The notes under the pieces were generated by a model that saw only the letters and a program-made list of their open reading frames with translations, had not been told where the DNA came from and made no database searches. The position numbers were made by a program, and so were the translations under genes. From Diadema setosum (taxonomy: Eukaryota; Echinodermata; Echinoidea; Diadematoida; Diadematidae), in NCBI RefSeq assembly GCF_964275005.1, contig NC_092697.1, positions 19,876,138 through 19,940,137 on the forward strand: 64,000 bases of DNA, written 5' to 3'. This document shows positions 29,956 through 41,798 of this stretch, one piece after another. The first letter of the stretch is position 1; the number at the start of each line of letters is the position of its first letter.

Positions 29956-32900
29956 ACGAGACATGAAACTCGTCACACTGACGAGTTAGGTGATACGCCT
30001 GGGGTCATCAGATGTCGGTCATCTGTGATCGACAAAGAAAAGAATGTGATATAGGCACCTTGAATTTATATTGAGCGTGCATGCAAAACGGTTTCTCTAA
30101 CCACTCGGCCACGGGACATCCACGGAAACGCTAAGGCCGAAAAAAAAATGTATAGATATTACAGGGGGAAAAAGTCAATGCCCACTCAACAATTGTGGCC
30201 GCGTGAACATGTATTGCATTGCTAGAAGGAAATGCGGCCTTGTAACGACTGAGGTCGCTGTGCCATTTCTGGCAATTTCGGAAAAATACGTCCCGCAGAC
30301 ATAAAACCTATAATCGGCTGATTCTGATACCTTGCCTTTAATCACAATTTTCAGTGTGATGACGTCATCAAAGTACAAAACAATGACATGGACTTGAAAG
30401 ACAATTGCTCAAAGTACAACACCTCCGTTGTCGTCATTACATACTATTTGACAGAGTCAGGATGCAACATTCTGCAGCAGTCGAAGCAATGTGGTCTCCA
30501 ACACAAAACAGAGGGATATTGTGTGTGTGTGTGTGTGTGTGTGTATAGGTGCGTTTATATACGAACGTAATTTCTACATGGACGAATGTGTAATACACCA
30601 TTGAAGAAAAAAAAAGTAAAATAGCTAGGTATTTTGTTTCGTGATCTTGTGGGGTTCGAACCCGCACGAGTGCAACCTCACGTCTCTGAGACGGCGCCTT
30701 TAACCACTCGGCCATACGTCTCGACGAGAAAATATGAGGAACGTAAACTTATGTATGTGAAAGATGAATCAGGAATCGATTCGTCCACATTCCATTCTCA
30801 TTTTCAGTTTTAAACTGCAAAATTGTCAACCTCATGAGAAGATTTCAAAGAACAAAATGCATGATTACTGCAGCTTATTGTCTCAGCTACAACATACTTA
30901 AATTTCAGAGGAAATGAAGCAAAATCAGCTGAGATAAAGGTGCTTAAACGTTGTCAAGTCAATGGATGGTTTTAAAAAAAATCGCTTCCCATAGACATAA
31001 CACGTAAACTTGTCCGATTTTGCATCTTTACTTTTAATCACAATTTAAAGTATGATAACGTCATCAAATTTCAAAACCATGACATGGACTTGAAAGGCTA
31101 ATGTTAAAAGTACAACATATGTGAATTTGGGATAATATTGAGCTTAAACAACAGAGATACGAGCAAATGAATGTTAGAAACAGTACCTCAAAAAAATTAA
31201 TTCCACTTTTTTGATTTCAGATGATGATATGATGACGTCATAATGTATTTCGGGAAATATTGATACTTGAAACGTTATTTCCAATTCATATGCTTTTGTA
31301 ATATGCAATAAAAACATAGGGTCAACGGACTTTTTAAAGAGCTATTGCGAAATAAACAAAGACATGTTTTTCGCTATATTTCCACATAGACGCGCACACG
31401 AAATTTCAACTTTGACGCCAGCGCATTCCTTTGTTATAGGTCAACATCGATCGGAAATCAGTGGATATTGTTACTCAAAGTATCAGGAATCCAAATCAGT
31501 CAAAAAAATTGCATTTTCATGTTGGTTACGCCCTCTGCGCGCGAAATTGCGCGGACGGACGCGCACGCGAGAAAATGTTTGAAACGCTTAAAATTGTCTG
31601 AAACTTCGAGATTTCCCATTGGGAAGTCGTTTTGAGCCTTTTAAAATTTTGACGCGCGCGAACGCGCGCGTAATGAAGACCTGGGTAACTAGCGTTAAAA
31701 AGTAAGATAGAGCGTGACCTGAACTTTATGTCCACCGAAAATGACGCAGAAATTACATCTAGTTATGAAGTTATGATCGATCATGTGACAAGGTCCGAAA
31801 ATCACAAAATGGCGCCTAAATGACGTCATAGATATGTTACTGTCATGAAAACCTTATTGTGGCTAGATATTGTTATGAGACATGTTGACTGAAAATGTCA
31901 TGTCATTCCGTAATGTCATTGTTGAGATATTGACGACACAAAATTGTCCAGAAAGAAAGAAGAATAAAAAACGAGACATGAAAACTCGTCACATTGAGGA
32001 CGAGTTAGGTGATACGCTTGTGGTCATCAGATGTCGGTCATCTGTGATCGACAAAGAAAAGAATGTGATATAAGCACCTTGAATTTATATTGAACCTGCA
32101 TGCGAAACCGTTTTTCTAACCACTCGGGCACGGAACATCCACGAAAATGTTAAGACAAAAAAAAAAAAAAAACAAAAAAAAAAAAACAATGTATAGATTT
32201 AACAGGGGAAGAGTCAATGACCACTCAACAAACGTGGCCGCGTGAACATGTATTGCATTGCTAGATGGAAATGCGGCCTTGTAACGATTGATGTCGCTAG
32301 GCCATTTCTGGCAACTCGGGAAAAATACGTCCCGCAGACATACAACCTATAATCGGCTGGTTTTGATACCTTGCCTTTAATCACAATTTTCAGTGTGATG
32401 ACGTCATCAAAGTACAAAACAATGACATGGACTTGAAAGACAATTGTTCAAAGTACAACACCTTAGTCGTCGTCATTACATACTATGATCGGTTTGAAAA
32501 AGCCAGCCTGCAGAATTTTGCAGCAGCCTAAGCAATGTTGTCTCCAACACAAAACAGAGTGATTGTGTGTGTGGGTGTGTGTCTGTGTATAGGTGCGTTT
32601 ATATACGAACGTGATTTCTACATGGACGAATGTGTAATACACCATTGAAGAAAAAAAGTAAAATAAATAAGTATTTTGTTTCGTGCTCTTATGGGGTTCG
32701 AACCCGCACGTGTGCAACCTTACGTCTCTGAGACGTCGCCTTTAACCTCTCAGTCATACATCTCGACGAGAAAATATGAGGAACGTAAGCTTACATGTGA
32801 AATATGACTCAGGAATCGTTTCGCCCACCTTCCATTCTCATTTTCAGTTTTATGCTGCAAAATTCTCAACCTGGTGAGAAGATTAAAAAAAATAATAAAA

Positions 32901-33261
32901 TGTATGATTACTGCAGCTTCTTGTCTCAGCTACAACATACTTAAGTTTCAGAGGAAATGAAGCAAAATCAAGTGAGGTAAAGGTGCTCGAGCGTTATCGA
33001 GTCAATGCATGGTTAAAAAACAAAAATCCCCTCCCATAGACATAACGTATAATCTTCGCTGATTTCGGTATCTTGCCTTTGATCGCAACTTCTAGCATGA
33101 TGACGTCATAAAATTAGAAAGCGTCGATATGGACACGAAAGACAGTTGTTCAATGTAAAACATACTCATCGTACGTTGTCAGTTTGCTATTGACAAAACA
33201 ACAGATGTCTCGAATATGAGGCAGGTATCAATACCTGTATGAAATTATTATAGGCATGGTT

Positions 33262-36233
33262 TTAATTTTTATGAGGATAGTGTTAATTTTTGTCAGAATA
33301 ACAATGAACAATATCCAAGTTCAGAATATTTCACTATTAACAATATCAAATCTTTCGTTGAAGGTAATGATTGTGACAATAATTTGTCTTTAATGCATCT
33401 GAATATAAGGAGTTTGAATCATAATTTTGATAATTTTCGCTTGTTTATGGATGGCACTCATGGATCCTTTTTTAATGTAATAGGTCTTAGTGAAACATGG
33501 ACCACTCATGGATCTACTTCTATGTTCTCACTCCCAGGTTATGATTTCATACATAATAGTAGAAATCAGAGAATGGGCGGAGGCGTTGCCTTATATGTAA
33601 AACAAAGTCTGGATTATGTTATTCATGATGAATTGAACTGTATGAGTGAAATTGTTGAATCACTTGTTATTGAAATTAAGGTCCCTAATTCAAAGAATAT
33701 AATTGTGTCAGTATTATATAGACCTCCGAATTCAAATATCAATGATTTTTTTGATTACGTACAATCCTTATTATCAAACCCAACTTTTAATAATAAAGAT
33801 TGTTTTATTATGGGAGATTTTAATGTTGATTTATCAAAGTTTCAGACTTTAAACAATGCCCAAAATTTTCTGGATATAATGACTTCCTCGTCTTTTTTAC
33901 CGCTTATAACAAAACCAACTCGTGTTACCAATCATTCTGCAACACTTATCGACAATATATTTTGTAACATCAGCCCTTTACCTGTCTCTGGAATTATTTT
34001 ATCAGATTTAACTGACCATTATCCCATCTTCACTTATGTACCCCTTAACCGTAGAATTTCTTTAAAGCCTCCTATGGTAAGTTTGCGGAAAATAACACCT
34101 GACAGTATAGTTAGGTTACAAGACGAGCTAAACAGAGTGGACTGGACTGATGTATATGATAAAGAGGATCCAACTGAATCTTATGATTTGTTTATGCAAA
34201 CGCTAATTTCCATTTTGGATAAACATGTTCCCATTGTTAGAAAAAAATGTAACAATTACAAAAGATATCCTAGGCTGCCTTGGATATCTAAATCTTTGTT
34301 GCGATCGATTAACCGTAAAAATAATTTGTATTATGTTGATAAACTTAAACGCACTCAGCAATCTCATTATAAATATACTTCATATAAGAATGTTCTCACG
34401 CAAGTAATACGATGCGAGAAACGTAAATATTTTATTAATCAGTTATCTTTGTTTAAACATGATATTCAAAATACGTGGAAAATTATTAATACAGCTATTA
34501 ATAAAAATACGGAGAAACCGCGTATTACCACAATCAAACATAACAATTTGATTATCGATGATGCTACATCCATTTCAAATATTTTTAATCAGTATTTTTC
34601 ACAAATTGGCAATAATCTTGCTCACAATGTTCCGGATAGTCAAAAGAATTTTTTTGATTTTTTACAAACTCGTAATCCTAACTCACTGTTTTTTGTTCCT
34701 TTAGAGAGAAATGAATTGTTAGATATTGTTCAGAATTTGAAAAACAAGAAAAGTGCCGGGTATGACAGTATTGATAATGTTCTTTTGAAAAATATTATCA
34801 ATTCTATTGTTGATCCATTAGTACACGTCTTTAATTTGTCTTTGTGTAACGGAGTTGTCCCTGAGGATATGAAAATTTCTAAAGTAATTCCTATTTATAA
34901 AAAAGGGGATAGGGAAGATGTTTGCAATTATCGACCTATATCTTTGTTGACTTCTATTTCGAAATTACTTGAAAAAGTTGTTCATTTTAGATTATTGAAG
35001 TTTTTGGATATTCATAAAATAATTTCTGATTATCAGTTTGGTTTCCGGCAAAACCACAACACCTCCCACGCAATACTTACCTTTTTAGATAAAGTTTCAA
35101 AAGCCATTGATCAATTTCATCATACAATCGGCGTTTTCCTGGACTACTCCAAGGCCTTTGATACCATTGACCACAATATACTTTTTTATAAATTATCATA
35201 TTATGGTATCCGAGGAAAGGCCTTGGAGTGGTTTAGAAGTTACCTTTCTAACCGTAAGCAATTTGTTTATGTTAATGGGCATACATCTGTCATGCAAAAT
35301 GTTAATTGTGGAGTTCCTCAAGGAAGTTTGCTTGGACCTCTTTTATTCATCCTTTACATTAATGACATGCCGAATTCATCAAGTATTCTTTCCTTTCTGT
35401 TATTTGCTGATGATTCTAATGTTTTTTTGTCACATTCTGATCCTAATATGTTAATTGATGTTTTAAATGTTGAATTGGATAAATTACTTCAATGGATAAG
35501 AGCAAATAAATTGTCCATAAATATCAAAAAAACTAAATGTATGATTTTTAGTAACTCTTTAGAAAATGTACCTAGAAATGTATATCTGAATGATACAGTT
35601 ATCGAAGAAGTTTCTTCAATCAAATTCCTAGGTTTGATTATTGACCGTAAACTTACTTGGAATTTACATATTGATTCCATAAGCCGTATCATTTCAAGAA
35701 ATATAGGTGTTATAAATAAAGTTAAATTTTGTTTACCCAAAAATGTTCTTTTGATGTTATATTCATCGCTGATTTTACCTTATTTGAATTATGGTATACT
35801 CGCCTGGGGAAACACACATTCTTCTCATTTGGAAAGATTACTTTTGTTACAGAAAAAAGCTCTTCGCATTATTTGCAATGAATCGTGGAGAAGTCATACT
35901 GATGTATTATTCCATGAAAACAATATCTTAAAAGTTAAGGATTTGTATTTGTTACACCTAGGACAATTTATGTACAAACTTACCAATAATTCTCTCCCAT
36001 TTGTGTTTGAGTCCATGTTCACTAAAAATAGATCTGTTCATTTTTATCCTACCCGGCAATCCAACTCATTTCATTTGCCATTAACTAGGACTATGTTTGC
36101 TAAATCCATGTTTTCTTTTACTGGCCCCAAATTTTGGAACACTCTCGATAATAGTATGAAACAAGTTCTAAGTTTAAACACATTCACATTTAAACTGAAG
36201 AAGTTGTTCATAAATTCTTATATAGTTGAATGA
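33262..36233 (+). CDS. LINE endonuclease-reverse transcriptase polyprotein, uninterrupted
   Basis: Open from the insertion edge to TGA at 36231 to 36233, about 990 codons; the first in-frame ATG is 33393. The N-terminal apurinic-type endonuclease shows LNIRSL, GLSETW, GGGVALYVK, YRPPNS, MGDFNVD and a DHYPIF end (about 34015). The reverse transcriptase shows IPIYKKGD, NYRPISLLTSISKLLEK, DYSKAFDTIDHN (about 35143), GVPQGSLLGPLLF (about 35312) and FADDS at about 35404. A thumb/C-terminal region with LPYLNYGILAWGN and GPKFWNTLD follows. No stop or frameshift and all catalytic motifs present, so the protein could be active, but the copy lacks its 5' end and probably its promoter. It resembles the dead LINE at 26605 without being the same family. 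Confidence 0.93.
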
Positions 36234-36853
36234 GTTATATTTTAATTAGCCTTAATTCTGAGCTCTCTTTTATATTCGTTATATTCACTCTTTTCTTTTA
36301 TCTATTCCTTTCCTACATTATGTACATATACCTCGGTGACCCACCGCATCATGTGCCTCGCGTGTGCTGGTATAGACCCTTCATCTCTTCTCCTTTCTCG
36401 CCTTTCCCTGTCCTCTTGTCTCTTTCTGTTTCTTCTTTCAAAATAATTTCCTCTTTTCCTCTTTTTCCTTTACTGTGTTTTGTTTTTTTCTCTCTATCTT
36501 TCTCTTTACAAGAGAGGTTGCTTGTGTTTGTTTGTCCGTCTGTTTGTTTGTTTGTTTGTTTATATGTATAGGTCTGTATGTGTTGTACACCGATATATTA
36601 TGTCTAGCTAATTGCTTTTTGATGTTATTTAGTCTTTTTGTCCACGAGGAGACTGCAAAATAGAAGCTTAGCTTTTTAGCATGTCTCCTCCATTTCCTGC
36701 AACTTTAGTTTCAATTTTCATTGTTTACTTTGCTTTTGTGATGCGTAGTATTGTCAACTTCACGTATTTTTCTTTGTTACCACATTGCATTGATGTTGTG
36801 TTATTTTGTGTATGAAAATGTTGTTGGAAATGAAATAAATGAAATGAAATGAA
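33262..36853 (+). mobile_element. LINE (Jockey/CR1-like superfamily) inserted in array unit
   Basis: Boundaries come from comparison with uninterrupted units (39786, 42718), where GGCATGGTT runs directly into ATCAAATT. Here 3,592 bp lie between, flanked by ATGGTT (33256 to 33261 and 36854 to 36859) as a short target duplication. The 3' end is a (GAAAT)n-type tail. The coding frame is already open at the left edge, so the copy is 5'-truncated. The 3' untranslated stretch 36234 to 36853 is pyrimidine-rich and otherwise featureless. Confidence 0.92.
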
Positions 36854-38867
36854 ATGGTTATCAAATTCCCCTAAAATTTCCTTATAATTGCTTTATTTTA
36901 ACACACACTTAAGCTATCCCTTTAAACTCGTCACAGTTTAATTAGAATCATTAACATCATACATTAGTACCATATTCAGTTCCATAACTGATCACGTTTG
37001 CTAATTAATTAAGATTAATTGTCTAGAATGTGTCATATGGCCAACCTGTATACACACGTATATACACACACACAATGCTAAATGTATGTATCAAACATCT
37101 GTAACACAACTTTGAACTAACTGTAGGAATTATCACTGCACTTATTAGCCATACTTTTTATCACTATCTGAAACTCCACAAAATCCACTAATTGACAAAT
37201 AATCATCAATACAGAAGACTGACTTAAAGGAACAATTCAAATACGTTTTTTACAATGTATAGCTTGTCATATGTATAAATCAGCACAAAGTAACCACGAA
37301 TATATTGTGTTACTGAATTGATATGAACAAATTTCATTTTGTGACAATATACAAGTGTACTAGATCAGTTTGAAAAGCCCAGCCTGCAAAATTTGCAGCA
37401 GTGGAAGTAATGCAGTCTCCAACGTAAAACAAAGGGATACTGTGTGAGTGTGTGCGTATAGGTGTGTTTACATGCGAACGTGATTTCTACATGGACGAAG
37501 GTGTAGTACTCCATTGAAGAAAAAAAAAGTAAAAAAAAATGATATTCTTTCGTGCTCTTGTGAGGGTCGAACCCGTACGTGTGCAACCTCACGTTTCTGA
37601 GACGACGCCTCTAACCACTCGGCCATACGTCTCGACGAGAAAATTAGAGGAACGTAAACTTATGTACGTGAAAGATGAATCAGGAATCGTTTCGTCCGCA
37701 TTCCATTCTCATTTTCAGTTTTAAATTGCAAAATTGTCAACATGATGAGGAGATTTTAAAGAATAAAATGCATGATTACTGCAGCTTATTGTCACAGCTA
37801 CAACATACTTAAGTTTCAGAGGAAATGAAGCAAAATCAGCTGAGATAAAGATGCTTAAACGTTGTCAAGTCAATGCATGGTTTCTAAAAAAATCACCTCC
37901 CATAGACATAACACGTAAACTTGTCCGATTTTGCGTCTTTACCTTTAAACACAATTTAAAGTATGATGACGTCATCAAATTTCAAAACTATGACATGGAC
38001 TTGAAAGGCAACTTTTCAAAGTACAACATGTCTGAATTTGGGATGATATTGAGCTTAAACAACAGAGATACGAGCAAATGAATGTCAGAAACAGTACCTT
38101 AAAAAAATTAATTCCACTTTTTTGATTTCAGATGATGATATGATGACGTCATAATGTATTCATGGAGATATTGATACTTGAAACGTTATTTCCAATTCAT
38201 ATGTTTTTGTAATATGCAGTAAAAACTTAGGGTAACCAGACGTTTTAAAGAGCTATGGCGAAATAAACAAAGACATGTTTTTCGCTATATTTGCACATAG
38301 ACGCGCACACGAAATTTCAACTTTGACGCCAACGCATTCCTTTGTTATAGGTCAAAATTGATCGGAAATCAATGGATATTGTTACTTAATGTATCAGGAA
38401 TCCAAATCTGTCAAAAAATGTGCATTTTCATGTTGCTTACGCGCACTGCGCGCGGAAATGTGCGGACGGACGCTGACGCGCGAAACGCTTAAAATTGTCT
38501 GAAACTTCGAGATTTCCCATTGGTAAGTTGTTTTGAGCCTTTTAAAAGTTTGACGCGCGCGTACGCGCGCGTAATAATGTCCTAGGTAATTAGAATTAAA
38601 ATGTAGGATAGAGCGTGACCTGAACTTAATGTCCACCGAAAATGATACAGAAATGACCTTTAGTTTTAAAGTTATGATCGATCATGTAACATGGTCCGAA
38701 AATCACAAAATGGCGCCTAGATGACGTCATAGATATGTTACTGTCATGAAAACCTTATTGTGGCTATATATTGTCATGAGACATGTTCCCTGAAAATGTC
38801 ATGTTATTCCGTAATGTCATTCTTGAGATATTGATGACACAAAATTGTCCAGAAAGAAAGAAGAATA

Positions 38868-41798
38868 ACGAGACATGAAAACTCGTCACATTGAGGACGA
38901 GTTAGGTGATACGCTTGTGGTCATCAGATGACAGTCATCTGTGATCGACAAAGAAAAGAATGTGATATAGGCACCTTGAAGTTATATTGAGCGTGCATGC
39001 GAAACCGTTTCGTAACCACTCGGCCACGGGTCATCCACGGAAATGGTAAGACAAAAAAAAAAAACAACAACAATGTATAGATATAACAGGGGGAAAGTCA
39101 ATGCCCACTCAACTAACGTGGCCGTGTGAACATCTATTGCATTGCTAGACGGAAAAGCGGCCTTGTAACGACTGAGGTCGCTATGCCATTTCTGGCAACT
39201 TGGGAAAAATACGTCCCGCAGACATAAAACCTATAATCGGCTGGTTTTGATACCTTGCCTTTAATCACAATTTTCAGTGTAATGACGTCATCAAATTACA
39301 ACACAATGACATGGTCTTGAAAGACAATTGTTCAAAGTACAACACCTCAGTCGTCGTCATTACATACTATGATCGGTTTGACAAAGTCAACCTGCAAAAT
39401 TTGCTGCAGTCGAAGCAATGTGGTCTCCAACACACAAAAAAGAGGGATATGGCGTGTGTGTGTGTCTCTGTGTGTGTATAGGTGCGTTTATATACGAACG
39501 TGATTTCTACATGAACGAATATGTAATACAAAACTGAAGAAAAAAAACAGTAAAGTAGCTAAGTATTTTGTTTCGTGATCTTGTGGGATTCGAACCCGCA
39601 ACCTTACGTCTCTGAGACGTCGCCTTTAACCACTCGGCCACACGTCTCGACGGGAAAATATGGGGAACGTTATGGACTTGAAAGACATTTGTTCAATGTA
39701 TAACACATTCATCGTACGTTGTCAGTTTGCTATTGACATGACGATCTATCACACGAATATGAGGCAGGCAGTAGTACCTGTATGAAATTATTATAGGCAT
39801 GGTTATCAAATTGCCTTAAAATTTCCTTATAATTGCCTTATTTTTACACACAGTTATGCTATCCCTTTAAACTCGTCACAGTTTAATTAGAATCATTAAC
39901 ATCATACATTAGTACCATATTCAGTTCCATAGCTGATTACGTTTGCTAATCAATTAAGATTAATTGTCTAGAATGTGTCATATGGCCAACCTGTATACAC
40001 ACGTATATACACACACACAATGTTAAATGTATGTATCAAACATCTGTAACACAACTTTGAACTAACTGTAGGAATTATCGCTGCACTTATCATCCATACT
40101 TTTTATCACTATCTGAAACTCCACAAAAACCACTAATTGACAAATAATCATCAATACAGAAGACTGAATACCTTTTTTACAATGTATAGCTTGTTACATG
40201 TGTAAATCAGCACAAAGTAACCACGACTACATTGTGTTACTAAATTGATATGAACAAATTTCATTTTGTTACAATATACTATATCAGTTTGAAAAGCCCA
40301 GCCTCCAAAACTATGATTTTGCAGCAATCGAAGTAATGCAGTCTCCAACGCAAAACAAAGGTATACTGTGTGAGTGTGTGCGTACAGGTGTGTTTACACG
40401 GAAACGTGATTTCTACATGGACGAAGGTGTAGTACTCCATTGAAGAAAAAAAAAAAGTAAAAAAAAAATATTATTTTCTTTCGTGCTCTTGTGAGGATCG
40501 AACCCGTACGTGTGCAACATCACGTTTCTAAGACGACGCCTCTACCCACTCGGCCATACGTCTCGACGAGAAAATTAGAGGAACGTAAACTTATGTACGT
40601 GAAAGATGAATCAGGAATCGTTTCGTCCGCATTCCATTCTCATTTTCAGTTTTAAATTGCAAAATTGTCAACATGATGAGGAGATTTTAAAGAATAAAAT
40701 GCATGATTACTGTAGCTTATTGTCACAGCTACAACATACTTAAGTTTCAGAGGAAATGAAGCAAAATCAGCTGAGATAAAGATGCTTAAACGTTGTCAAG
40801 TCAATGCATGGTTTCTAAAAAAATCACCTCCCATAGACATAACACGTAAACTTGTCCGATTTTGCGTCTTTACCTTTAAACACAATTTAAAGTATGATGA
40901 CGTCATCAAATTTCAAAACTATGACATGGACTTGAAAGGCAACTTTTCAAAGTACAACATGTCTGAATTTGGGATGATATTGAGCTTAAACAACAGAGAT
41001 ACGAGCAAATGAATGTCAGAAACAGTACCTTAAAAAAATTAATTCCACTTTTTTGATTTCAGATGATGATGTGATGACGTCATAATGTATTCATGGAGAT
41101 ATTGATACTTGAAACGTTATTTCCAATTCATATGTTTTTGTAATATGCAGTAAAAACTTAGGGTAACCAGACGTTTTAAAGAGCTATGGCGAAATAAACA
41201 AAGACATGTTTTTCGCTATATTTGCACATAGACGCGCACACGAAATTTCAACTTTGACGCCAACGCATTCCTTTGTTATAGGTCAAAATTGATCGGAAAT
41301 CAATGGATATTGTTACTTAATGTATCAGGAATCCAAATCTGTCAAAAAATGTGCATTTTCATGTTGCTTACGCGCACTGCGCGCGGAAATGTGCGGACGG
41401 ACGCTGACGCGCGAAACGCTTAAAATTGTCTGAAACTTCGAGATTTCCCATTGGTAAGTTGTTTTGAGCCTTTTAAAAGTTTGACGCGCGCGTACGCGCG
41501 CGTAATAATGTCCTAGGTAATTAGAATTAAAATGTAGGATAGAGCGTGACCTGAACTTAATGTCCACCGAAAATGATACAGAAATGACCTTTAGTTTTAA
41601 AGTTATGATCGATCATGTAACATGGTCCGAAAATCACAAAATGGCGCCTAGATGACGTCATAGATATGTTACTGTCATGAAAACCTTATTGTGGCTATAT
41701 ATTGTCATGAGACATGTTCCCTGAAAATGTCATGTTATTCCGTAATGTCATTCTTGAGATATTGATGACACAAAATTGTCCAGAAAGAAAGAAGAATA
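38868..41798. repeat. Long array unit, copy 1 (2,931 bp)
   Basis: It contains two tRNA-like segments 916 bp apart (ACGTCTCGA ending at 39650 and at 40566) and the intervening segment with TGAAATTATTATAGGCATGG. It is nearly identical to the next unit (41799 to 44733). Confidence 0.9.
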
